A stretch of DNA of 64,000 bases. It comes from Sphingomonas sp. SORGH_AS_0950 (GTDB taxonomy: Bacteria; Pseudomonadota; Alphaproteobacteria; Sphingomonadales; Sphingomonadaceae). The notes beneath the pieces were generated by a model. That model saw only the letters and a list, made by a program, of their open reading frames with translations, ran no database searches and was not told the origin of the DNA. Below, piece by piece: positions 37,284-45,575 of the stretch. The stretch covers positions 932,501 to 996,500 of the forward strand of contig NZ_JAUTAE010000001.1 in the NCBI RefSeq assembly GCF_030818415.1. Direction: 5' to 3'. The position numbers and the translations under genes were made by a program. The stretch's first letter is position 1; each line of letters opens with the position of its first letter.

Positions 37284-40025
37284 ATGCGTCGTTCTCCGTT
37301 CCGCCTGTTCCCCGTGACACTGGCCCTGCTGTCCGTCGCGGCGGTTCCGGCCCAGAAGGCCGTGCCCCGCGCGACCGGGCCCAAGGCGGCCGCACCCTCC
37401 GCCCCGGCGATGCGCGTCGGCGCCTTTCGCCTGCGACTCGATCCGGCCAGCCAGACCGCGCGCAGTCTGTCGCCGCTCGCCGATCCCGCTTTCGACTTCC
37501 TGCCGGTCGGTCGGTCGCGGGAGCGGAGCGGCAATGGGTACAACCATCTGGGCGACCTGCACCTGCGGGTCCGTACCGGCACCGGGCCGTGGCAGGATTT
37601 TTCCTCCTCGAAGCAGCGCGTGCCGGTCCGCGCCCTGCCCGCGAAGGGCGACGTGCTGGCGGCGGCGGACATGACCGCGACGATGGGTCCCGGACTGCCG
37701 CTGCGCATCGTGCGCGAATGGACGAACGCGGCGGGCACGCCGGGGCTGGCCTTCACGCTGACCAACACCAGCGGCCAGACGGTGGAGATTGGCGGACTGG
37801 GCCTGCCGATGGTGTTCGACAACATCATCTCCGACCGCACGCTCGAACAGGCGCATACCCAGGCGAGCTTCGCCGATCCCTATATCGGGCGCGACGCGGG
37901 CTATGTGCAGGTGACGCGGCTGAACGGCGCGGGCCCCGCGCTGCTGGTCCTGCCCCAGGCCGCGACGCCGCTGGAGGCCTATGTCCCGATCCCCACGGTC
38001 CGCGAGACCGGCGGCAAGGCGGTGATCGCCGAGGCGAGCCCACGCGCCCAGACGTCGGAAGGCTTTTACGACTGGACGGTCGCCAGCGCCGCCTATGCAC
38101 AGACCGACTGGACCAAGGCGGGCGCGCCGTGGAACGCGCCGACCAGCATCCGCCTCGCCCCCGGCGAGAGCCGCCGGATCGGCCTTCGCTTCGTCGCCGC
38201 GCCCAGCATCCGGGGGATCGAGCCGACCCTGATCGCGCAGAAGCGGCCGGTCGTCGTCGGCGTGCCGGGCTATGTCGTGCCGAGCGACCTCGACGCATCG
38301 CTGTTCGTCCGGGCCCCCTCGCCCATCACCGGGATCGAGAGCTATCCGGCGGGCGCGCTGGAGGTGACGCGGGCGGCGGGCAAGCCCGGCTGGGAGAAGC
38401 TGTCGGTGCGCGGGCGGCAATGGGGCCGTGCGCGGCTGTCGCTGACCTATGCCGACGGCCAGGTGCAGACCATTCCCTATTTCGTCACCAAGCCGCTCGA
38501 GCGGACCATGGCCGATCTCGGCCACTTCGCGACGACGCGGCAATGGTTCGAAGGCAAGGACGATCCCTTCGGCCGGTCGCCCGCCATCCTGACCTATGAC
38601 CGCGAGGCGGATCGCATCGTCACCGCCGATCCGCGCGTGTGGATTTCGGGGATGAGCGACGAGGGCGGCGCGGGCAGCTGGGTCGCCGCCGTCATGAAGC
38701 AGCTCGACAATCCCGACGCGACCGAGCTCGCCCGGATCGAGGAGCTGGTCGACAAGACGGTGGTCGGCCGCCTCCAGGTCGCCGACGGCCCGCATGCGGG
38801 CGGCGTGAAGAAGAGCCTGTTCTATTACGACCCGGCCGCCTTCCCCTCGCTCTATCAACCCGCCAAGGACTGGCAGAGCTGGACCTCGTGGAAGAAGGAT
38901 CAGGCGGACGATCTGGGTCGCGCCTATAATTACCCGCATGTCGCGGCGGGGCATTGGGCGCTCTACCGGATCGCGCGCAACCATCCGGGGATGACGCGTG
39001 TGCATGACTGGCGCTGGTATCTCGACCATGCCTATCGCACCATCACCGCGATGATGCGCGACGCGCCGCATTATGCGCAATACGGCCTGATGGAAGGGGA
39101 CGTCTTCGTCGACATCCTGACCGATCTGAAGCGCGAGGGCTGGACCGCCCAGGCCGCCGAGGTGGAGGCGCTGATGAAGGGTCGCGCGGACCATTGGCGG
39201 ACGCTGCGCTATCCCTTTGGCAGCGAGATGGCGTGGGACTCGACCGGCCAGGCCGAGGTCTATGCCTGGATGCGCTATTTCGGCTATGGCCCGCAGGCCG
39301 ACGTCACGCGCGAGGTCATATTGGGCTATGACCCGTCCATCCCCAGCTGGGGCTATAACGGCAATGCCCGGCGCTATTGGGATTTCCTCTATGGCGGCAA
39401 ATATCCCCGGCTGGAGCGGCAGATCCATCATTACGGATCGACGCTGAACGCCATCCCGCTGTTCGATTCGTTCCGGCGCAACCCGGCCGACCTGCATCTG
39501 CTGCGCGTCGCCTATGGCGGGTTGATGGGCGGGATCACCAATATCGGCCAGGACGGATCCTCCTCCGCCGCCTTCCACAGCTGGCCCGACCGGATGGAGT
39601 GGGATCCGTATAGCGGGGATTATGGCATGGGCTTTTTCGGCCATGCCTATGCCGCCGCCACCTATGTGGTGAACGATCCCCGGCTGGGCTGGCTGTCCTA
39701 TGGCGGCAATCTGTCAGAGGCGGACGGGACGATCCGCGTCGTGCCGAAAGACGGCGCGCGCAGCCGGTTGTTCGTCGCGCCCGCCGGGCTCTGGCTGACG
39801 CTGGAGGCGGGCAAGATCGCCGAGGTGCGCTACACCCCCGCCACCGGCACGGTGCGGCTGATCCTCGATCCCGCCAGGGCCGACACGCCACAGGCCCGGC
39901 TGTTCGTCGAGACCACGACGACCGGCGGCCGCGCCTATACGCCCGATCGGGGGGTGATGGAGCGCGGCGGCTATTCGGTGCCGTTGGCCGCCGGGCCGAC
40001 CGAGGTCGTCCTCTCGCCCAGATAA
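37284..40025 (+). CDS. Large secreted DUF5695-type protein of unknown function
   Basis: 913 aa from ATG 37284, chosen because AAAGGG lies 6 nt before it; an ATG at 37269 is in frame. The signal peptide is MRRSPFRLFPVTLALLSVAAVPAQ. An N-terminal beta-sandwich region (about 35-370; GLPLRIVREWTNAAGTPGLA, LTLTNTSG-like) precedes a helical region (about 390-750) with Trp/Tyr-rich segments such as WTSWKKDQADDLGRAYNYPH, AHWALYRIARNH, FGSEMAWDSTGQAEVYAWMR and GISSMGGAAAF-like loops. The layout resembles (alpha/alpha)6-barrel glycosidases or lyases, and conserved Trp-Asp-Ser and Asp/Glu residues could be catalytic. I match it to DUF5695 from memory. It is transcribed away from GH127 and shares its control region. 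Confidence 0.7.
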   Translation: MRRSPFRLFPVTLALLSVAAVPAQKAVPRATGPKAAAPSAPAMRVGAFRLRLDPASQTARSLSPLADPAFDFLPVGRSRERSGNGYNHLGDLHLRVRTGTGPWQDFSSSKQRVPVRALPAKGDVLAAADMTATMGPGLPLRIVREWTNAAGTPGLAFTLTNTSGQTVEIGGLGLPMVFDNIISDRTLEQAHTQASFADPYIGRDAGYVQVTRLNGAGPALLVLPQAATPLEAYVPIPTVRETGGKAVIAEASPRAQTSEGFYDWTVASAAYAQTDWTKAGAPWNAPTSIRLAPGESRRIGLRFVAAPSIRGIEPTLIAQKRPVVVGVPGYVVPSDLDASLFVRAPSPITGIESYPAGALEVTRAAGKPGWEKLSVRGRQWGRARLSLTYADGQVQTIPYFVTKPLERTMADLGHFATTRQWFEGKDDPFGRSPAILTYDREADRIVTADPRVWISGMSDEGGAGSWVAAVMKQLDNPDATELARIEELVDKTVVGRLQVADGPHAGGVKKSLFYYDPAAFPSLYQPAKDWQSWTSWKKDQADDLGRAYNYPHVAAGHWALYRIARNHPGMTRVHDWRWYLDHAYRTITAMMRDAPHYAQYGLMEGDVFVDILTDLKREGWTAQAAEVEALMKGRADHWRTLRYPFGSEMAWDSTGQAEVYAWMRYFGYGPQADVTREVILGYDPSIPSWGYNGNARRYWDFLYGGKYPRLERQIHHYGSTLNAIPLFDSFRRNPADLHLLRVAYGGLMGGITNIGQDGSSSAAFHSWPDRMEWDPYSGDYGMGFFGHAYAAATYVVNDPRLGWLSYGGNLSEADGTIRVVPKDGARSRLFVAPAGLWLTLEAGKIAEVRYTPATGTVRLILDPARADTPQARLFVETTTTGGRAYTPDRGVMERGGYSVPLAAGPTEVVLSPR

Positions 40026-40435
40026 GCGCGCAACTGACGCACCAGCGGGCCGTCCGCCGGGGGCATGGGCAACGCGTCCATCGCCTCCGGCATGCGCCAC
40101 ACCAGCCCGTCCGCCTCCAGCGCGACGGGCTCGCCCGACCAGCGCCGGATCACATAGAGCAGCAGCAGGAGATGCCGGTCGGGCAATATCTCGGTCGCGA
40201 AGCCCGCGGGCTCCAGTGCGGCGAGATCGACGGTGATCGCCAGTTCCTCATGGAGTTCACGGACCAGCGCCTCTTCGGCGCTTTCGCCCGGCTCCAACTT
40301 GCCGCCCGGAAATTCCCACAATCCGGCCAGCGTCTTGCCCGCCGGACGCTGCTGCAACAGCACGCGCCCTTCGCCGTCGACCAGCGCCGCGGCGACGACC
40401 GGAAAGAGCGGGCGGGCCATGGGTTCGACAGACAT
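39971..40435 (-). CDS. mutT: 8-oxo-dGTP diphosphatase MutT-like Nudix hydrolase
   Basis: 154 aa. The Nudix box is GGKLEPGESAEEALVRELHEEL, about 43-64, preceded by VLLQQRPAGKTLAGLWEFPG, the MutT-type signature. It removes 8-oxo-dGTP from the nucleotide pool. AAAGG lies 6 nt before ATG 40435. It is convergent with, and overlaps, the DUF5695 gene by 55 bp; the overlap encodes its last 17 residues, which are variable in the family. Confidence 0.9.
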   Translation of the reverse strand: MSVEPMARPLFPVVAAALVDGEGRVLLQQRPAGKTLAGLWEFPGGKLEPGESAEEALVRELHEELAITVDLAALEPAGFATEILPDRHLLLLLYVIRRWSGEPVALEADGLVWRMPEAMDALPMPPADGPLVRQLRAYLGERTTSVGPAANGTE

Positions 40436-40467
40436 TATTAACCTTTCCTCGTTACGCCATAGAATCG

Positions 40468-40659
40468 ATGAAAGCGCTTGGCCCGATCCTCACCCTGGCA
40501 CGCGAAATCGCGACGGACCATCGTGGCGCAACCGCCGTCGAATATGCGTTGATCATAGCCTGTGTCATGCTGGCCATCGTCGCGGCCCTGTCGCAGATCG
40601 GCGTGGACCTCCAGGCCGTGTTCGACCGGATCAGCACGACCCTGACCGACGCGACCTGA
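40468..40659 (+). CDS. Flp-family type IVb pilin (copy 1)
   Basis: 63 aa. RGATAVEYALIIACVMLAIVAAL is a prepilin signal: cleavage after Gly, with Glu5-Tyr6 as in all Flp pilins, followed by the hydrophobic helix. There is no clear SD before ATG 40468. It would be exported and processed by a TadV/CpaA peptidase. The tad secretion genes are not in the window. It is followed by a second pilin gene 130 bp downstream. Confidence 0.85.
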   Translation: MKALGPILTLAREIATDHRGATAVEYALIIACVMLAIVAALSQIGVDLQAVFDRISTTLTDAT

Positions 40660-40790
40660 TCCGCGCTCGGCCGGAAACCCGCGAATTAAACTTTCTTCAA
40701 TGAATACAAGCCTATGAATAACCAGCTGATCCGGCCCTCCGGCTCAGACTGTGACTGGTCAACACGGCATTCAAAGGAATGGAGCCCGGA

Positions 40791-40970
40791 ATGAAGACGA
40801 TCCGCAAGATGATGAAGGACAGCAAGGGCGCGACGGCGATCGAATATGGCCTGATCGCTGCCCTGATCGCGGTCGCGGCGATCGGTGCGATGCAGACGCT
40901 CGGCAACAGCCTGAAGAACACCTTCACCAACGTCTCGACCCGCCTCAACAATTCGTCCAGCGCCAATTGA
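40791..40970 (+). CDS. Flp-family type IVb pilin (copy 2)
   Basis: 59 aa from ATG 40791 with GGAG and a 6-nt spacer (an ATG at 40779 has its AAAGGA directly adjacent, too close). KGATAIEYGLIAALIAVAAIGA has the Flp cleavage site and Glu5-Tyr6. The C-terminus LGNSLKNTFTNVSTRLNNS is the short Flp tail. It is the more canonical of the pair. A strong terminator follows. Confidence 0.9.
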   Translation: MKTIRKMMKDSKGATAIEYGLIAALIAVAAIGAMQTLGNSLKNTFTNVSTRLNNSSSAN

Positions 40971-41015
40971 TGAACGGACCCGGCAACCGGCGCCAGCGCC
41001 GCTTGCCGGATACGA

Positions 41016-41059
41016 GAAAAAGGGTCGGCGACTGCCTAATGCGGTCGCCGACCCTTTTC
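41016..41059 (+). terminator. Rho-independent terminator after the pilin gene
   Basis: AAAAGGGTCGGCGAC and GTCGCCGACCCTTTT pair over about 15 bp around a loop of about 11 nt, ending in TTTT. The A- and T-rich base makes it usable from both sides, so it may also end the accA operon. Confidence 0.85.
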
Positions 41060-41094
41060 GTTTCAGACCCGGCCGTCCAGGCGACCGACGCCGG

Positions 41095-42045
41095 TTACAG
41101 CCGCCCCATCGCCAGGAACTTGGCCGCACGACCGCGCTTCAGCTCGTCGCGGCCCAGGCCGCCCAGCTCGCCCAGCGCCTTCTCGACCGCATCGCCCAGA
41201 TTGGCGATCGCCCCCGCCGGATCGCGGTGCGCGCCGCCGACCGGCTCGGCCACGATCGTGTCGATCACGCCAAAGCCCTTCAGGTCCTGCGCGGTCACAC
41301 GCATCGCCTCGGCGGCCTCGGATGCCTTGTCGGCGGTGCGCCACAGGATCGAGGCGCAGCCCTCCGGGCTGATCACCGAATAGACGGCATGCTCGAACAT
41401 CAGCACCCGGTTGCCCGCCGCCAGCGCCACCGCACCGCCCGAGCCGCCCTCGCCGACGATCGCCGAGACGACCGGCACGCCCGCCGCCAGACAGGCCTCG
41501 GTCGAACGAGCGATGGCTTCCGCCTGGCCGCGCTCCTCGGCCTGGATGCCGGGGAAGGCGCCCGAGGTGTCGACCAGCGTCACGATCGGCAGGCCGAAGC
41601 GATCGGCCAGCTCGACCAGGCGAATCGCCTTGCGATAGCCCTCCGGCTTGCCCATGCCGAAATTGTGGCGCAGGCGGCTGGCGGTATCCTCGCCCTTTTC
41701 ATGGCCCAGCACCATCACGCGCCGGCCCCGGAACTGCGCGAAGCCGCCCATGATCGCCTGGTCGTCGCCAAAGGCGCGGTCGCCCGCCAGCGGTACGAAC
41801 TCGTCGAACAGCCCGCCGACATAATGTTTGAAATGCGGACGCTGCGGATGCCGGGCGACCTGGGTCTTCTGCCACGGGGTCAGCCTGGCGAAGGTATCGC
41901 GCAGCAGCTTGTCCGACTTGGCCTGAAGCTTGGCGATCTCCGCGCCGATATCGACCGTCCCTTCGGCGGTCGTGTCGCGCAGTTCGTCGATCCGGCTCTG
42001 AAGCTCGGCAATGGGTTTCTCGAAATCGAGGAAGCTCGTTGACAT
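41095..42045 (-). CDS. accA: Acetyl-CoA carboxylase carboxyltransferase subunit alpha
   Basis: 316 aa. It begins TSFLDFEKPIAELQSRIDEL, the standard N-terminal helix. Crotonase-fold carboxyltransferase motifs: GLFDEFVPLAGDRAFGDD, MVLGHEKGEDTASRLRHNFG, MGKPEGYRKAIRL, DTSGAFPGIQAEERGQAEAI, IGEGGSGGAVALAAGN, MFEHAVYSVISPEGCASILW. It transfers carboxybiotin carboxyl to acetyl-CoA for fatty acid synthesis. It is 11 nt after xerD on the same strand. Confidence 0.97.
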   Translation of the reverse strand: MSTSFLDFEKPIAELQSRIDELRDTTAEGTVDIGAEIAKLQAKSDKLLRDTFARLTPWQKTQVARHPQRPHFKHYVGGLFDEFVPLAGDRAFGDDQAIMGGFAQFRGRRVMVLGHEKGEDTASRLRHNFGMGKPEGYRKAIRLVELADRFGLPIVTLVDTSGAFPGIQAEERGQAEAIARSTEACLAAGVPVVSAIVGEGGSGGAVALAAGNRVLMFEHAVYSVISPEGCASILWRTADKASEAAEAMRVTAQDLKGFGVIDTIVAEPVGGAHRDPAGAIANLGDAVEKALGELGGLGRDELKRGRAAKFLAMGRL

Positions 42046-42056
42046 GGCGCTACCGC

Positions 42057-42971
42057 CTAAGGGCGCTTGTCCCGAAAATCAACGAGCGGGTGGCGGGTGT
42101 TGACCAGTTCGACCAGCCGACCCGCCTCGACATGGGTGTAGATTTCGGTCGTCGCGATGTCGGCATGGCCCAGCATCGCCTGCACCGCGCGCAGATCGGC
42201 GCCCCCGCCCAGCAAATGGGTGGCGAAGGCATGGCGCAGGACATGCGGGCTCACCCGGTCGGGCGGGATGCCCGCCTCAGCCGCCAGCGCCTTGACCAGT
42301 TGATAGAGGCGGATGCGCGAGAGGTGCTTCTTGCCGCCGGGGAACAGCCAGGGCTTGTCCGCCGGGACATGCGCGCGCCACGCCGCCACCGCCGCGCGCG
42401 CGCGGTCGGAGATCGGCACCATCCGCTCGACCCCGCCCTTGCCGCGCAGGATCAGGAACGGCCGGTCGGGATGGATGGCGTTGCGGGGCAGCGCGACCAG
42501 CTCACTCGCCCGCAGGCCGGAGCCATAGAGCAGCTCGATCAAGGCCGCGAGCCGCAGGTCGGCGGGGGCCGGATGCGCCGCCGTCACGCGCTCGCCGATC
42601 GCCGCGAACAGCCGGTCGATATCGGCATGGCTCAGGATCTTGGGAAGCGCGCGCCGCTGGCCCGGGCGCGGCAGCACCGAGGAAGGGTCGTCCCCGCGCA
42701 TCCCCTCTTCGTACAGAAAGGCATAGAAACGGCGCAGCGCCGCCGCCTTGCGCGCCACGGTGGCGTTGGCCAGATCGCACCAGCCATCCGCCAGCCGCCG
42801 CAGCGCCGCCTCATCCGCCTCGGCCAGCCCGCCGATCGCCTCGCCCGCCAGCCGCAGATCGGAGCGATAAGCCGCAACGGTGTTGCCCGCCGCCCCCGCC
42901 TCCGCCGCCATCATCTCCAGGAAACGGTCGATCAGCGCCCGGTCGGTCAGAACGGGGTCGGAGGCGCTCAT
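42057..42971 (-). CDS. xerD: Site-specific tyrosine recombinase XerD
   Basis: 304 aa. N-terminal SAM-like core-binding domain (RFLEMMAAEAGAAGNTVAAY). Catalytic domain with the Arg (GSGLRASELVALP), Lys (RGKGGVERMVPI), His-x-x-Arg (SPHVLRHAFATHLL), His (MLGHADIATT) and Tyr (EIYTHV) all present. XerC/D resolves chromosome dimers at dif. Its start overlaps the stop of the upstream 621-aa gene by 4 nt. Confidence 0.94.
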   Translation of the reverse strand: MSASDPVLTDRALIDRFLEMMAAEAGAAGNTVAAYRSDLRLAGEAIGGLAEADEAALRRLADGWCDLANATVARKAAALRRFYAFLYEEGMRGDDPSSVLPRPGQRRALPKILSHADIDRLFAAIGERVTAAHPAPADLRLAALIELLYGSGLRASELVALPRNAIHPDRPFLILRGKGGVERMVPISDRARAAVAAWRAHVPADKPWLFPGGKKHLSRIRLYQLVKALAAEAGIPPDRVSPHVLRHAFATHLLGGGADLRAVQAMLGHADIATTEIYTHVEAGRLVELVNTRHPLVDFRDKRP

Positions 42972-44833
42972 GCCCGCGCGATCGCCTCCGCCGCGATCAT
43001 CCGCGCCTCGCCGTCCAGCCCGACGCTGCGCAGCGCCTCGACCATGCGGTACAGCGCCTGGGGCGGCACGCCGCTCCAGCTGCCGGTCTGCATGCCGATC
43101 GCGCAGAGCAGGACGACCATGCCGGTCTGCCCGTCGGCCACCGCCTGTTCCAGCGCCTCGGTCCAGGGATTGCGCTGACCGATGCGGACGTCGAAGGCTT
43201 CGGCCCCGCGCTCCATATCGGCGGCGGACAGGCGGCCGAGCCCGGCCATCCCCGCGAAGAACAGCCGCTGCTTCAACCGCGTGTCGCCGCCCGTGCCCGC
43301 ATAGCCGGTGATGCGGTCGTACGGGACCTGCCCCTGCTGCTCGGGATCGGTCAGCTCGATCATCGCCCAGCCATCGCCGCCCTGCTTGACCGCGCCGTGC
43401 CAGCGCGCCGCGCTGCGATCCAGTCCGGCAGACAGCATCGAGGCGACCAGCCGGTCCGCCTCCTCGCCATCGTCCACCACCGGCAACCGAGCCGCCGCCC
43501 GTGCGGTCAGGATCAACCGGCCATAGGGCGTGCGCGCGCCGTCCCCCCAGAGCGAACGGATCGCGCTCAACCGCGCCCCCGCATCCCCGGCGGCATAGGC
43601 ATTGCGCAGATCGTCGGCGATCGCACCCTGGGCGCGGCTAGCCTGGTCGTTGTCGGCCAGCGCCGCATAGAAATCGACCAGCGCGACGTTGGAGAGCACC
43701 CCCATCGCCGCCGCCTGATCGACCACGCTCGCGCGCTCGGTCGCTGGGACGGCAGGCGATGTCGCCAGCCAGCCGCGCACCTGCGGGCCGACATAGGACA
43801 GATAGTCTTCGGGGATCGACACGCCGGTCGCGGTCGACAGGCCGAAGCGCCAGGTCGTCAGCCGGTCCGCGCCGCTCCACTCGATCGTCACCGCCCGGCG
43901 ACCATTGCCGCCCGACCCGATCAGCTTTTCGGCCAGCTTCAGGTCGAAATCGTCGGCGGCGCGCTGTCGCCGGACCTGCCGGACGATAGCGCTGCCACGC
44001 GCGGCATCGCCCGCCAGCGCGGCGCACATGCCCTGCGCGACGCGGTATCCGACCAGCCCGGTCACCGCCGCACCGCGATCCGCCAGCGGACAGAGCCCGG
44101 CCGGATCGCTGGACGCCAGCAGCGCGTTGATCGCGACCTGATAGAGTTTGGGCGTATAATTGCCCGTATCGACCGACTGGACGACCGCGCGCGCGACCTG
44201 CGCCTCGCCCATGCGCAGCAGCAGCCAGGCACGCTCGGCGGCGAAATCCGCGCCGTTCACGCCATTCGGGGTCGTCAGCTGCGCGGCCAGCGTCCGGCGG
44301 AGCAGGATCGACATCCAGCGCGACGGCAGCGGGGCGGACAGGCGCCGCATCAGCGCCTCGGCGACGCGGCCATCGGCCCCGGCGAACATTTCCGGCCCCA
44401 TCGCGCCCTCGCGCGGCCCGGCGGGCCCGACCAGCGCCAGCGACCGGCGTGACGAAGCGGGCAGCTCATATTCGGCCAGCGTCCGCGCATCCATCGCCGG
44501 GGTCGGCGAAGGGGACGGCGTGGGCGTCGGAACCGGGGTCGACAGCGATTCGATCAGCGCGCCGACCGGGTCGGCCTGGGCCGGAGTCGGCGCGGGCGAC
44601 GGCACCGCGACGGGCGTACCGCTCGCGACCGGACGCGGCGTGGCGCGGGGCGTCGCGGTGCCACGCGGCGTCGGCCGGGGGGCGCCCGGCGCGCTCGGCT
44701 GGCCGAACCCCGGCGGGAGCAGCGATTCGGGACGATCCTGCGCGGCGGCCAGCGCGGCCGCGCCGGCCATCAGAAGCGCGACGGCCCTCGGCACATGGCG
44801 GAGGGCGCGACGACGCTTATTGCAGGTTGCCAA
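42968..44833 (-). CDS. Conserved secreted helical-repeat protein of unknown function
   Basis: 621 aa if the TTG at 44833 is used (AAGG about 9 nt upstream and overlapping the small gene ahead); a GTG at 44794 is an alternative. Signal peptide RRALRHVPRAVALLMAGAAALAAAQ. It is followed by a Pro/Thr/Ala-rich linker (PTPRGTATPRATPRPVASG, PTPTPSPSPTP, about 45-115) and about 480 residues of Ala-rich helices with TPR/Sel1-like spacing (ERAWLLLRMGEAQVARAVVQ). No catalytic motif. The position immediately before xerD, in a cluster with aroK/aroB, is one I recall from sphingomonads. Confidence 0.75.
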   Translation of the reverse strand: MATCNKRRRALRHVPRAVALLMAGAAALAAAQDRPESLLPPGFGQPSAPGAPRPTPRGTATPRATPRPVASGTPVAVPSPAPTPAQADPVGALIESLSTPVPTPTPSPSPTPAMDARTLAEYELPASSRRSLALVGPAGPREGAMGPEMFAGADGRVAEALMRRLSAPLPSRWMSILLRRTLAAQLTTPNGVNGADFAAERAWLLLRMGEAQVARAVVQSVDTGNYTPKLYQVAINALLASSDPAGLCPLADRGAAVTGLVGYRVAQGMCAALAGDAARGSAIVRQVRRQRAADDFDLKLAEKLIGSGGNGRRAVTIEWSGADRLTTWRFGLSTATGVSIPEDYLSYVGPQVRGWLATSPAVPATERASVVDQAAAMGVLSNVALVDFYAALADNDQASRAQGAIADDLRNAYAAGDAGARLSAIRSLWGDGARTPYGRLILTARAAARLPVVDDGEEADRLVASMLSAGLDRSAARWHGAVKQGGDGWAMIELTDPEQQGQVPYDRITGYAGTGGDTRLKQRLFFAGMAGLGRLSAADMERGAEAFDVRIGQRNPWTEALEQAVADGQTGMVVLLCAIGMQTGSWSGVPPQALYRMVEALRSVGLDGEARMIAAEAIARA

Positions 44834-44951
44834 GCGAGACCGCCTTTTCGACCTGCGTCACGGGCCGTTCGGTCGCCCGGCCCGAGAGCAGGAACAGCCC
44901 CCCGACAATGACGACGAGCAGGACGATAAGCGATACGACCATACGGGACAT
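44817..44951 (-). CDS. 44-aa single-pass membrane protein
   Basis: MSRMVVSLIVLLVVIVGGLF then LLSGRATERPVTQVEKAVSL, ending GNLQ: one transmembrane helix (about 4-23) with a short soluble tail. It overlaps the start of the 621-aa gene by 17 nt, suggesting translational coupling. It is divergent from aroK. Function unknown; possibly a small partner of the downstream secreted protein. Confidence 0.65.
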   Translation of the reverse strand: MSRMVVSLIVLLVVIVGGLFLLSGRATERPVTQVEKAVSLGNLQ

Positions 44952-45032
44952 GAAACGCAAAACCTTATAATGGACCCGTGAAAGCCCGGTCGGTGTTGCC
45001 GGGCGCGCGCCCGCTGTATAGCGCAGAGTGCA

Positions 45033-45575
45033 ATGTTGCAAAGCCACAACCCCGTTGATGCAAGCTGGACCGGTTCGCCGATCGTGCTCGTCGGCCTGAT
45101 GGGCGTGGGCAAGTCGACCGTGGGCCGCCGTCTGGCGAATCGGTTGCGCGTGCCCTTCGTCGATGCCGACCACGCGATCGAACAAGCCGCCGGCATGAGC
45201 GTGACCGAAATCTTCGAACAATTCGGCGAACCCTATTTCCGCGACGGCGAGCGGCGCGTGATCGCGCGGCTGGTCGATGGCCGTCCCAAGGTGATCGCGA
45301 CCGGCGGCGGCGCGTTCATCAATGACGAGACACGCGCGCTGATCCTGGAACAGGCCACCGCCATCTGGCTGAACGCCAGCCCCGAGGTGCTTGCCGAGCG
45401 GGTAAGGCGGCGCGACACCCGCCCGCTGCTGCGCGGCAAGGACCCGCTGAAGGTGCTGCGCGAGCTCTCGGCGGTCCGCAATCCGATCTATGCGCTCGCC
45501 CCCATCCACGTCTCCAGCAAGCGCGGCCCGCACGAGGCCACCGTCAACGCCATATTGAAAGCCATCGGACGATGA
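45033..45575 (+). CDS. aroK: Shikimate kinase
   Basis: 180 aa. Walker A LVGLMGVGKSTVGRRLANRL, shikimate-binding DADHAIEQAAGMSVTEIF and FGEPYFRDGERRVI, GGGAF, and LID RDTRPLLRGKDP. It phosphorylates shikimate at the 3-OH. ATGA overlap (4 nt) with aroB. Confidence 0.96.
   Translation: MLQSHNPVDASWTGSPIVLVGLMGVGKSTVGRRLANRLRVPFVDADHAIEQAAGMSVTEIFEQFGEPYFRDGERRVIARLVDGRPKVIATGGGAFINDETRALILEQATAIWLNASPEVLAERVRRRDTRPLLRGKDPLKVLRELSAVRNPIYALAPIHVSSKRGPHEATVNAILKAIGR

Noticed and set aside
37233..39644. 803-aa minus-strand frame antisense to the DUF5695 gene
   Set aside because: The plus-strand frame has a signal peptide and SD; the opposite frame has only low-complexity Gly/Arg/Asp composition.
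40433..40456. TTATTAACC..GTTAC upstream of the first pilin, considered as a CtrA box
   Set aside because: Spacing is 9 rather than 7 nt and the second half is imperfect.
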